A stretch of 7,104 nucleotides of DNA from JAICQQ01 sp965651135 (GCA_965651135.1 CBFGRJ010000386.1:1-7104), one strand, 5' to 3'. Counted from the stretch's first letter, positions 1-6,990 are shown. Translations and numbers: made by a program. The notes: generated by a model not told the origin, from the sequence alone.

Positions 1-8
1 CAGGAAGC

Positions 9-1355
9 ATGCTAGCTTCCCGGCCAATGTCGCGAAGCATGTTTGGGTGCGTGGTGCTGCTCGCCACGTGCGTGATGCTTTGGCCTCGTCCAGCTCGTGG
101 GGCGTTCGAATTTCGAGACGAGGGCTGGGAGGGCGCCAGCGAGTTTCTGGCGATCGCTCGACACGAGCTGGGCTCCGAGCGCGTCAAGCTCATCGCCACG
201 CTCGACTTCGCGGCGCTGAGCCCCAAAGACGGACTCGTCATTCTGCACCCCGAAGCTCGCCTCGACTATGACGAGCTTGCAGCCTTTTTGCGAGCTGGTG
301 GGCGACTGGCGTTGATCGACGACCATGGACGAGGCTCGGAGCTCTTGGCCCGGTTTCAGATCCATCGCATCAATGCGCCGTTGCGGCCGCGGAACGCGCT
401 GCGTGAAAATCCGAACCTTGCGATAGCGGCGCCCGCAGTGCAGGTGGTCGCGGGCATCGAGCAGGGGCGCCATCCCATAGTCGCCCAAGTGGATCGGGTG
501 ATCACGAATCATCCGACCGCGCTGCGGCACCCCGACTTGACGCCAGTGCTCGAGATTGAGGCAACCGGTGAACCCGACGCGACCATTGCGGTGACGGGTA
601 TCATCGATCGGGGCCGCCTGTTCGCCATGGGCGACCCGTCGGCCCTCATCAACCTAATGCTGCGATATCCGGGCAATCGAGCCTTCGCAGCCGGCCTCGT
701 GCAATACCTCGTCGAGGAGGACTCCTGGGGCGCTCGCGGCGGTAACCTCTATCTGATTTCGAATGATTTTCGGCAGCGGGGTCACTACGGCGGACAAGCC
801 GGCTTGGCCGAGCAGGTGCTCGACCAGGCGAAAACGGTCTTGGATCTGATCAGCGAGATGCATCAAAAGGGCATACCCGAGGTGCTGGCCGTGTTGCTTG
901 CCACAGCGCTCGTCGTGGGGGCATGCGTTTGGACGGTCTTGGTGAGCTCACGGACCTATCGCCGCGCACGCCCCCGGTATGCGACGGGACTTCCCTTGGT
1001 GGCCCAGGGTGGACTGGCAGGCCGAGCCGCGGTCCTGGCAGCCCCGACCACTCGGGGCGCCCTGGTGGTCGTGGAGCTGAAGGCTGCCCTCGAAGAGGGC
1101 CTGGTCCACGAGCTCGGTCTGCCCGTGGGAACTGGGCGCTCCACCGTCCTGGCGCAGTTGGAGGACAGGAGCCTCTTGAGCGCCACAAAACGAGCTCAGC
1201 TCCGGGAGCTTCTGCGCGAGATGGACCGGGCCGAGGCGTCGCTCGCGGCCGCTCAGCCGGTGAAAGTGCAGCCCCGGCATGTTCAAAGCATGAGCCGTCA
1301 AGTAAAAGAGATTCTGGCAGAACTCAAGGAAGCCAGCGCGAGTAGCCCCCAGTGA
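9..1355 (+). CDS. DUF4350-like membrane-anchored periplasmic protein
   Basis: The protein (448 residues from this start) has an N-terminal signal or anchor segment (about residues 11-31, ending in Pro-Arg-Pro-Ala-Arg-Gly). A periplasmic-type domain follows, then one membrane helix at about 291-312, a basic Arg-rich stop-transfer stretch (RTYRRARPR) and a charged, helical C-terminal tail predicted to be cytoplasmic. DUF4350 features are the beta-strand/Asp-Asp pattern RLALIDDHGRGSELL (residues 99-113) and the later GDPSALINLML (208-218). The family has no assigned biochemical activity but is often encoded beside MoxR and DUF58 genes, as here. Its stop overlaps the start of the MoxR gene by 4 bases. 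The start is uncertain: the frame is open to the window edge, an AGGAAG at 2-7 is too close to ATG 9 and too far from ATG 27, and ATG 27 or 39 would give a more typical signal peptide. Family assignment rests on motif recall and context. Confidence 0.75.
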   Translation: MLASRPMSRSMFGCVVLLATCVMLWPRPARGAFEFRDEGWEGASEFLAIARHELGSERVKLIATLDFAALSPKDGLVILHPEARLDYDELAAFLRAGGRLALIDDHGRGSELLARFQIHRINAPLRPRNALRENPNLAIAAPAVQVVAGIEQGRHPIVAQVDRVITNHPTALRHPDLTPVLEIEATGEPDATIAVTGIIDRGRLFAMGDPSALINLMLRYPGNRAFAAGLVQYLVEEDSWGARGGNLYLISNDFRQRGHYGGQAGLAEQVLDQAKTVLDLISEMHQKGIPEVLAVLLATALVVGACVWTVLVSSRTYRRARPRYATGLPLVAQGGLAGRAAVLAAPTTRGALVVVELKAALEEGLVHELGLPVGTGRSTVLAQLEDRSLLSATKRAQLRELLREMDRAEASLAAAQPVKVQPRHVQSMSRQVKEILAELKEASASSPQ

Positions 1356-2323
1356 CGCACGCCCTTCAAATCAACGAAATCGAAGCAGCACGTGAACGCT
1401 TGCTGGAGGTCCGCCGGCAAGTCAGCACCGTCTACATCGGCGATTCGTCGATCGTCGACAGCATGCTGGTCGCCTTGCTTGCCCGCGGCCACGTGCTTCT
1501 AGAAGGAGTGCCGGGCGTCGCCAAAACCACTTTGGTGAACGCGTTCGCCACCACCCTGGCAGCCACGATCCGCCGAGTTCAGTTCACTCCGGACCTGCTG
1601 CCGGCAGACATCACCGGAACCTATGTGTTGAACCCGAAGGAAGGCACCTTCGCGCTCAGACCGGGCCCCATTTTCAGCAACGTGGTGCTGGCGGACGAAA
1701 TCAATCGAGCTCCGGCAAAGACGCAGTCGGCCTTACTAGAGGCCATGCAAGAAAGGCAGGTCACGATCGAGGGCGATCGCTTCACCCTGCCGGATCCTTT
1801 CCTCGTACTGGCCACGCAAAACCCGGTCGACTTGGAAGGAACGTACCCGCTGCCCGAAGCCCAGATCGACCGCTTTTTGGTGCACGTGACGGTGGGCTAT
1901 CCGGGAGAACGCGCCGAAGTCGCGATGCTCCGTGCTCATGGCGTGACCGCCCCCGAGCCGCGGCCAGTGCTCAATGCTCAGGACGTGCTTCAAATCCAGG
2001 GCATTGCAGCTCGCGTTCATGTCGAAGACGATATCCACGAGTACGTCGTCGCCCTCAGCACCTTCACCCGCTCGCATCCGCGAGTGGTCTTGGGAGCCAG
2101 CCCACGAGCCTCGCTGTCACTGTTACGCGCAGCAAAAGCGACTGCCGTCTTGGGTGGGCGACCCTTCGTCACTCCAGACGACGTCAGGCAAATGGCGCCA
2201 CAAGTCTTGGCGCACCGCCTAGTGCTCGTGCCCGAGCTCGAGGGTGACAATCGAGCGCGCGTGGCCATCATCGACGAGGCCCTGCGCAAGGTCGGCTACC
2301 GGCGTGCCGTTCGCCCTGTGTGA
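1352..2323 (+). CDS. MoxR-family AAA+ ATPase
   Basis: This is a 323-residue, full-length MoxR ATPase, a cytoplasmic AAA+ protein of the kind thought to act as a chaperone in maturing or activating partner proteins, commonly von Willebrand A-domain proteins. The visible motifs are in order: Walker A GVPGVAKT (residues 52-59), the family segment DLLPADITGTYVL (81-93), Walker B VVLADE (111-116) followed by INRAPAKTQSALLEAMQ, sensor 1 ATQNP (154-158), QIDRF (171-175) with the arginine-finger candidate, and sensor 2 GASPRA (248-253) in the C-terminal lid. All key residues are intact, so an active ATPase is expected. The GTG start overlaps the preceding TGA as GTGA, implying translational coupling; the nearest AAGGAAG (1326-1332) is too far away to serve it. 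Its usual DUF58 partner is not next but lies about 3 kb downstream, beyond two opposite-strand genes. Confidence 0.97.
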   Translation: MTHALQINEIEAARERLLEVRRQVSTVYIGDSSIVDSMLVALLARGHVLLEGVPGVAKTTLVNAFATTLAATIRRVQFTPDLLPADITGTYVLNPKEGTFALRPGPIFSNVVLADEINRAPAKTQSALLEAMQERQVTIEGDRFTLPDPFLVLATQNPVDLEGTYPLPEAQIDRFLVHVTVGYPGERAEVAMLRAHGVTAPEPRPVLNAQDVLQIQGIAARVHVEDDIHEYVVALSTFTRSHPRVVLGASPRASLSLLRAAKATAVLGGRPFVTPDDVRQMAPQVLAHRLVLVPELEGDNRARVAIIDEALRKVGYRRAVRPV

Positions 2324-2334
2324 AGACCTCGGGT

Positions 2335-3297
2335 TCAGGCCGCTTCGCTCTGAGACAAGCCTCGCGCGGCGCGCCGATACGCACCCGGGCTGGAGCCGAC
2401 CGCCCGCTTGAATGCCTTGCTAAACGCCGTCTCCGATTCGTAGCCGACCTGTTCGGCAATTTCTGCCAGCGTCGAACGGCCTTCGCGCAGCAGCCCTGCG
2501 GCTTTCTGCATACGCCAGCGCGTGACGTAATGCAGCGGCGGTTCGCCCACCAGACGCGTGAAGCGAGAAGCAAACGCCGATCGCGACATTCCAACGCGCT
2601 GCGCCAGCGATGCCACCGTCCAGGACTGCTCTGGCCGCTGATGCACCAGGCTGAGCGCTGCACCGATTTGCGGTTCGGCGAGCGCGCCCAACCAGCCCGG
2701 GCCGTCGCCCGATGCATCGCCCAAAGCAGCCAAATGCCCACGCACGATCTGAATGAACAGAATGTCAGCGAGCCTGCTGATCACGGTCTGCGCTCCCGGG
2801 CGCCGCGACGACGCCTCACAAGCGATGAATTGCAGCGTCGATTCCAACCACGGCACCGCGCGCCCTGCCTCACCCAGCAAAGGAATGACTGGAGGCAACA
2901 CGGCAAGCAGTGGATTGTTCCTGCGGTCTTCGAAGCTGATGATACCGCTGACCAACGTGGTCACCGGTCCCTCGCCTCCTACTCTCAATTGGCGCGCTTG
3001 CTGTCGCTCCGCACCATCGCCGCAGCCCAACAAAGAATGCAGGTTGATCACGGCCGAGTCGTTCGCGTCCCGGAGGACATGTTCGTGACCGTGCGGTAAG
3101 GCGACGAGGTCGCCACTGTTCAACGCGAGAGGCGCAGCACCCTCGACCTCCAGCATGCAGCTGCCTTCGAGCACCACGTGGAACTTCGCGTCCTCCCCAC
3201 CAGGAACGCGGATCCCCCAAGGCGCCGCCGCTTCGAGCCGCCCGTAGCAGGCGGTCTTGACTCGAACGGTCTGCAGCACATCAGTTAGCACATCCAC
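2335..3297 (-). CDS. AraC-family transcriptional regulator with N-terminal cupin domain
   Basis: This is a DNA-binding regulator of 320 residues from the start chosen here. The N-terminal half is a cupin-type sensing domain: FHVVLEGSCMLEVEG (39-53), then GDLVALPHGHEHVL (62-75) with a His cluster typical of the Cupin_6 group of AraC regulators. The C-terminal half has two helix-turn-helix units, about 226-247 (WTVASLAQRVGMSRSAFASRF) and 275-297 (LAEIAEQVGYESETAFSKAFKR), the second being the AraC signature. Helical linkers lie between the halves. The GTG at 3297 is preferred because it gives the family-typical opening MDVLTDVLQTVR, has AAAGGAAG 8 bases upstream, and lies just downstream of a promoter. 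A longer frame from a TTG at 3408 would run through that promoter. Ligand and targets are unknown. It ends 11 bp from the convergent MoxR stop, and its own promoter carries an inverted repeat, so autoregulation is plausible. Confidence 0.95.
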   Translation of the reverse strand: MDVLTDVLQTVRVKTACYGRLEAAAPWGIRVPGGEDAKFHVVLEGSCMLEVEGAAPLALNSGDLVALPHGHEHVLRDANDSAVINLHSLLGCGDGAERQQARQLRVGGEGPVTTLVSGIISFEDRRNNPLLAVLPPVIPLLGEAGRAVPWLESTLQFIACEASSRRPGAQTVISRLADILFIQIVRGHLAALGDASGDGPGWLGALAEPQIGAALSLVHQRPEQSWTVASLAQRVGMSRSAFASRFTRLVGEPPLHYVTRWRMQKAAGLLREGRSTLAEIAEQVGYESETAFSKAFKRAVGSSPGAYRRAARGLSQSEAA

Positions 3298-3305
3298 CGA
3301 CACCA

Positions 3306-3313
3306 CTTCCTTT
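3306..3313 (-). promoter_or_regulatory. Ribosome binding site of the AraC-family gene
   Basis: On the minus strand the sequence reads AAAGGAAG, followed by 8 bases and then the GTG at 3297. It is the best Shine-Dalgarno match near this gene and fixes its start. The upstream TTG at 3408 has no comparable site. Confidence 0.75.
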
Positions 3314-3333
3314 CCCGAGTACGAACGAATAGG

Positions 3334-3363
3334 AATATACGAGCTATCGCCTATGACCGTCCA
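3334..3363 (-). promoter_or_regulatory. Sigma-70-type promoter of the AraC-family gene
   Basis: On the minus strand a -35 box TGGACG (3363-3358, 4 of 6 matches to TTGACA) is followed by an 18-base spacer and a -10 box TATATT (3339-3334, 5 of 6 matches to TATAAT). Transcription would start near 3327, leaving a leader of about 30 bases that contains the AAAGGAAG ribosome binding site. The AT-rich palindrome TTTTCGAAAA at 3370-3379 lies just upstream of the -35 box, where an UP element or activator site would be expected. Called by eye from consensus matches. Confidence 0.55.
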
Positions 3364-3368
3364 GTCAT
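3353..3368 (-). promoter_or_regulatory. Operator-like inverted repeat over the -35 box
   Basis: The minus strand reads ATGAC-TGGACG-GTCAT: a perfect 5-base inverted repeat whose 6-base spacer is exactly the proposed -35 hexamer of the regulator gene. A dimeric repressor bound here would block RNA polymerase. AraC-family proteins more often use direct repeats, so the binding protein could be a different, TetR-like regulator encoded elsewhere. The arms are short, so chance occurrence is possible. Confidence 0.4.
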
Positions 3369-3369
3369 G

Positions 3370-3379
3370 TTTTCGAAAA
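3370..3379. repeat. AT-rich palindrome upstream of the AraC-family promoter
   Basis: TTTTCGAAAA is a perfect 10-base palindrome, 7 to 16 bases upstream of the proposed -35 box. Its AT content stands out from the GC-rich surroundings. It may be an UP element or a second protein-binding site; no strong hairpin with a U-run is formed, so it is not a good terminator for the Omp85-like gene ending at 3437. Confidence 0.4.
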
Positions 3380-3436
3380 TCGGGGACTGAGGCCGACTGC
3401 ACGGTCAAGTGTCTCGATTTGAGTCAGCACGCCAAT

Positions 3437-5260
3437 TTACTCGGGCAATACGCCGTCGAGCACGCTGGGTTCGGAGATCCCAGGTAGCGAAAACGCGTGG
3501 CCGAAGCTGATGGTCGGCCCCCCGGGAAGGTCGCCATAGCGGCGCGACAAAGGCACGCCCCAGTCCGCACGAAACACCGACCTATCGAACTGCGGCAACA
3601 AGAAGCGCGCGCCCAAGCCAACGCTGTGCTTGAGGTCGAAATCCGCGTAGTCGTCCTGTGTGTCTCCGACGTCGTAGAAAGCCACGGCTGACACGTGCGC
3701 ACCCAAGATTTCGACGGGCACGCTCCGGAATTCCGTGTTGACCGCGAGCAGCTTGTCACCGCGAAACTGACTGAAGGGATACCCCCTCAATCGATTTTCA
3801 CCGCCGAGCACCAACGAACCGGAGTTCAAATAGCTCCGGTAAATGTCCACGGCGAGCGCATCGACGTGAAAGCGCCCAAAGCCGAGTGCAGGCGAGAACA
3901 GGCGAGCACTCGCGTCGAACAACACGTCATTCCTATTCTGATCGGCCAAGACGATGCTCGCTCCGACTTTAGCGATGGCCATGCCCGTACCGAGCGGCAA
4001 GCCATAGCTGAGCTGCGAATCGACACCCATCAGCGAACGCGAAGAACCGACTGCTCGGCTTGCCGGGTACACCCTGAGCAGCGCGCCGTGTCCCAACCGA
4101 ATGTCTTCTTGCAAGGCCAGTGTTTCGACATTGAGCAGGCGGTGGTACTCGTGGCGAAAGGCCGTCACCTGTAGAAACGGACTGATTCTGGCGTCGCTGG
4201 TGGGCAAGACGACGGCTTCGAAGGCATCACGAGCCCTCTCACTGTAGCCGGAAAGATCGGGGGCCCGGTAGCGCCTGCGATCGACCTCGACGCCGAGGGA
4301 TAGGTTGGTTTTGTTCGTAGTACCGAATGATCTGACGAGCTCGTATTCACCCGCGAGCCGATCGGTCTCGAAGACCTCGGGAACTTGCTCCACGGCTGAA
4401 GCGCCGAGCGGAACGTCCAACGTCCGCACCTGCCCCCCGCGGTAGCGCCGCGTCACCTCGTTGCGCCACCCCAAGCCCACCGACCACGCCCAGCGGTCGT
4501 AGCGTGACATGAGAGCGCGCCCGTATTGGAAATACCCGAAACTGCCCTCCGGGTCGCCCGAGCTCCTCTCGAGGATCGCGCCGCCGGCCAAATACATGCC
4601 GATATTGCTGGCCCCCACCTGTGGCACCCCGGCCCTGGCGCCCAGCGTGTGCCGATCGGGCTCGAGCACGTAGAGCAGCCCAAACGTGGTGTGCGTTCCG
4701 AGCAAGTTCACTTCGGAGGGGTTCAACAACAGAAGCGTGAGCCGATCATCGACCACTTCCACGTTCCAGTTGAGGCGTAGACTCCAGATGTCCTTCACAA
4801 TCACGATGAGCCGTACGCGATCGGGCGCCGACCCCTGCGCCGTGGCAATCAATGTCAGCGAGAACTTGTAGGTAGCCCTCAGGTTGCGCACCGAATCATC
4901 CGCGCGTTCTTGGCTGTAGTGGCTGCCGACGCTCAGAGCCAGCTCTCTTTTGACCACATAGGCACGGCTCTGCACATGCAGCACGTTCACGAAGTTGGGC
5001 AACGGATCACGTTCGTCGAAGGGTTCGATCACGAATACGTCGATACCCTCGATCAGTTTGCCCTCAGGAGTCGTGTCCAACGTCAGCCCATTTTCCTGAA
5101 AGACGCCGCTTTGAATCTCCTGTTCGAACGGAGAGAGTTGTTGGGCTGCCAGCGGGGCAACGATCCAGACGCTGGCGAAGATCATTGACCAGAAAGCACG
5201 CCTAGCCGCACGGCCCCAGAAGTTCGGGCGCGGGCGCTTGAGCAAAGTGGCGTCGGGCAC
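3437..5260 (-). CDS. BamA/Omp85-like outer-membrane beta-barrel protein with one POTRA-like domain
   Basis: This 607-residue protein has a basic N-terminus and a signal peptide (hydrophobic core about 26-37, cleavage near APLAAQQ at 35-41). A single POTRA-like module spans about 72-157, with the beta-alpha-alpha-beta-beta pattern ending RVRLIVIVKDIWSL. An outer-membrane barrel of alternating, aromatic-rich strands fills the rest. The Omp85 hallmark is GGENRLRGYP (486-495), matching the conserved (V/I)RG(F/Y) motif of loop L6 that reaches into the barrel. The last clear strand, ISFGHAF, ends at Phe 590, with a 17-residue tail after it. Family members insert or translocate proteins or lipids at the outer membrane; which one this does is not visible. 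No phospholipase domain is present, and one POTRA is fewer than BamA (five) or TamA (three). The GTG start lacks a clear ribosome site; a TTG at 5245 is an alternative. It is divergent from the DUF58 gene. Confidence 0.85.
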   Translation of the reverse strand: MPDATLLKRPRPNFWGRAARRAFWSMIFASVWIVAPLAAQQLSPFEQEIQSGVFQENGLTLDTTPEGKLIEGIDVFVIEPFDERDPLPNFVNVLHVQSRAYVVKRELALSVGSHYSQERADDSVRNLRATYKFSLTLIATAQGSAPDRVRLIVIVKDIWSLRLNWNVEVVDDRLTLLLLNPSEVNLLGTHTTFGLLYVLEPDRHTLGARAGVPQVGASNIGMYLAGGAILERSSGDPEGSFGYFQYGRALMSRYDRWAWSVGLGWRNEVTRRYRGGQVRTLDVPLGASAVEQVPEVFETDRLAGEYELVRSFGTTNKTNLSLGVEVDRRRYRAPDLSGYSERARDAFEAVVLPTSDARISPFLQVTAFRHEYHRLLNVETLALQEDIRLGHGALLRVYPASRAVGSSRSLMGVDSQLSYGLPLGTGMAIAKVGASIVLADQNRNDVLFDASARLFSPALGFGRFHVDALAVDIYRSYLNSGSLVLGGENRLRGYPFSQFRGDKLLAVNTEFRSVPVEILGAHVSAVAFYDVGDTQDDYADFDLKHSVGLGARFLLPQFDRSVFRADWGVPLSRRYGDLPGGPTISFGHAFSLPGISEPSVLDGVLPE

Positions 5261-5349
5261 CGGCCTAGGTTAGGGACGTCCCCATTGAATTTCGAGCTTC
5301 CTTTTGCGAAAGACTGCGGATTGAAAGCGGGCTACGCTGCTCGGTAACC
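5261..5349. promoter_or_regulatory. Divergent intergenic region between the Omp85-like and DUF58 genes
   Basis: These 89 bp must hold the start signals of two oppositely oriented genes. A perfect palindrome GGGACGTCCC lies at 5273-5282 and a CCTAGG at 5264-5269. Candidate plus-strand promoter pieces (TTGAAA at 5321-5326, TAACCT at 5345-5350, 18 bases apart) would start transcription inside the DUF58 coding region and match the -10 consensus poorly. Neither gene has a good ribosome binding site at its proposed start. I therefore mark the region but do not assign either promoter. Confidence 0.4.
5273..5282. repeat. Perfect 10-base palindrome in the divergent promoter region
   Basis: GGGACGTCCC reads identically on both strands and sits about 13 bp upstream of the Omp85-like start codon. 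Position and symmetry suit a dimeric regulator. A GC-rich 10-mer palindrome can also arise by chance in DNA of this composition. Confidence 0.35.
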
Positions 5350-6966
5350 TTGCAGATACACCCCACCCCAGCCAGTGTTCATCTCGCGCTGACCGGCATC
5401 GCCGTGTTGGCTCTTTCTCTGATCGCACAAGAGCCAGCCATGGTGGCGTGGACGGGGGGGCTTCTAGTCGGGTTGGCCTTGGCCCGCGCCGTAACCATGG
5501 TCAGCATCGCCCGAGTCAGAGCGGCAGGCTTCGAGATGTTATGGCGGGGCGAGCAGCGAGTTGCACGCGTCGGGCGAGGCGAAACACTGACGCTGAGCGC
5601 CGAAATCCGTAACCGCGACAATCTGGCGGTACGCTACGTTCAGCTGCGCGCGGTGTGTTCACCCGATCTCGAGGTCGAGCTCGAACCCACCGAGGGCGAG
5701 GTGCCAGCCGCGGGCCGCTTGGCGGTCAGCGTCAAGGTCCACGCCCCGCGCGTGGGCCGTCACGGCATCCATGGGCTATCTCTAGAAGTTCAAGGGAGCC
5801 CCGGCCTGTTCGAGGTACCGCTGACGTTTGCGAATCCCTATGGCGTCGAGGTGCTGCCGCGCAGCTACGGGCTGATGGTCAAGACTGCTCGAGGCGGTCG
5901 CAGCCGCAGACAAGCGGAAGACGGCCGGGCAGGCATCTTTGCCGGAGACGGCAGCGAGCTGCGCGAGCTCAGGGACCATCAACCCGGCGACCCCTTGCGA
6001 CGCATTGCGTGGCGGGCTTCCGCTCGGCGCGGCAAGCTCTTGGCGCGGGAGTACGAGCGGGAGGAACGCGACGTCGTGTGGTTCCTTTTGGACGCATCTG
6101 TGGAGCTGTGGTCTGGCCGGCCCGGCTCGGCGCCGCTGGATGTAGCGATCGACGAAGTCGCCGCAGTGCTTCACAAGCACTTGGCTCGGGGCGACTCGGC
6201 CGGGTTGGGCATTCTCGCTGCCCGCAACCTGCAGTGGATCCCGCCTGCCCGAGGACCGCAGCACAGCATGAAGCTGCAGAGTGCGCTCGCCCTGGGCGCC
6301 GGGTGTTGGGATGCCGATCGCTCCGACTTGGATGAAAACGACGTGATCGCACGCGTGATCGAACACATGCGACCGCTCGACCCAGCAGCGGCAGCTCGGC
6401 TCAGAATCAGCGATCCGGAACGCGTGCTGAGGCGCGCGGAAAGAGTCAGAGCCCGCGCCCCATTTTCGGTGGCCGCGCCCCATGCACCCTCGTCCCGTGA
6501 AAGCAAGCTGCGCCGCTACCTCGCTGCCTTCGGCATCCACGCTCCTCCCCGAATGGAGCCCGAGCGAGCCAAGACGGACGTGAGCCTGGCGCAGGCGCTG
6601 CGGCGATTGCTCCACGAGAGACCTCGACCGAGTGTCGTGTACATCTGGTCGCCTCCCCCATCGTACGAACGGGTTCCCGAGCTCGAGCGAACACTGGCGG
6701 CGATGCCGACGAGGCGGCTCGACGTGCGCTGGGTGTGCATGGCAGCCGAACAGAGCATCCCACGCGAAGGGTCGCGACTCGCCGAGCCCGTCGCGGATGC
6801 GCTGGGCATCCGTTTGCGCATTGCGCGCGAACGCGGCGAGCTGGCGCTCAGACGCTGGGGCCTTCGGGTCCAGCGCATTCACCCCGTGGGTCATGCGTCT
6901 CTGCGAGCCGTCCCGACCTCGGCCGAGCCCGAGTCGATAGAAACACCCAAAGCGCACGCTGGCTAG
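5350..6966 (+). CDS. DUF58 family protein with two membrane segments and a von Willebrand A-like domain
   Basis: This 538-residue inner-membrane protein is the usual partner of MoxR ATPases. Two hydrophobic segments open it (about 9-26 and 31-51). An immunoglobulin-like beta-rich stretch follows (about 75-175). The DUF58 signature is at 203-234: ELRELRDHQPGDPLRRIAWR, then ASARRGKLLAREYE. A von Willebrand A-like fold begins at DVVWFLLDAS (241-250). Its metal-site motif, normally Asp-x-Ser-x-Ser, reads Asp248-Ala-Ser-Val-Glu, so the third ligand is replaced. At 538 residues it is longer than many DUF58 proteins, the excess being an Arg/Ala/Pro-rich stretch at about 345-410 before a second alpha/beta part (427-510). 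The TTG start has no ribosome site; ATG 5440 would delete the first membrane segment, so TTG or another upstream start is favoured. It is isolated from the DUF4350-MoxR pair by two opposite-strand genes. Confidence 0.9.
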   Translation: MQIHPTPASVHLALTGIAVLALSLIAQEPAMVAWTGGLLVGLALARAVTMVSIARVRAAGFEMLWRGEQRVARVGRGETLTLSAEIRNRDNLAVRYVQLRAVCSPDLEVELEPTEGEVPAAGRLAVSVKVHAPRVGRHGIHGLSLEVQGSPGLFEVPLTFANPYGVEVLPRSYGLMVKTARGGRSRRQAEDGRAGIFAGDGSELRELRDHQPGDPLRRIAWRASARRGKLLAREYEREERDVVWFLLDASVELWSGRPGSAPLDVAIDEVAAVLHKHLARGDSAGLGILAARNLQWIPPARGPQHSMKLQSALALGAGCWDADRSDLDENDVIARVIEHMRPLDPAAAARLRISDPERVLRRAERVRARAPFSVAAPHAPSSRESKLRRYLAAFGIHAPPRMEPERAKTDVSLAQALRRLLHERPRPSVVYIWSPPPSYERVPELERTLAAMPTRRLDVRWVCMAAEQSIPREGSRLAEPVADALGIRLRIARERGELALRRWGLRVQRIHPVGHASLRAVPTSAEPESIETPKAHAG

Positions 6967-6990
6967 TCAGCAGTGAATGCTGGAACGCGG

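Noticed and set aside
60..74. A lipobox-like LLATC (residues 17-21) in the DUF4350-like protein, suggesting a lipoprotein.
   Set aside because: Thr at the position before Cys is atypical, and the hydrophobic segment continues past the Cys towards a better ordinary cleavage site near Ala-Arg-Gly.
2320..3099. A 259-codon plus-strand open frame starting at a GTG that overlaps the MoxR stop, looking like the next operon gene.
   Set aside because: It is antisense to the AraC-family gene, whose frame shows clear cupin and helix-turn-helix domains. The plus-strand translation is Arg/Gln-rich with no recognisable domain, as expected of a shadow frame in GC-rich DNA.
3695..4174. A 159-codon plus-strand open frame inside the Omp85-like gene.
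   Set aside because: The minus-strand frame carries the Omp85 loop L6 motif and barrel strands through this stretch, so the plus-strand frame is a shadow.
2335..5260. The minus-strand pair as a mobile genetic element inserted into the operon.
   Set aside because: No transposase, integrase, terminal inverted repeats or target-site duplications are visible at its edges, and base composition looks like that of the flanks. An insertion is still possible but no mobile-element call is supported.
5782..6957. A 391-codon minus-strand open frame.
   Set aside because: It lies opposite the DUF58 gene, which has an unmistakable signature, and its own translation is low in recognisable structure and rich in Arg, His and Ser.
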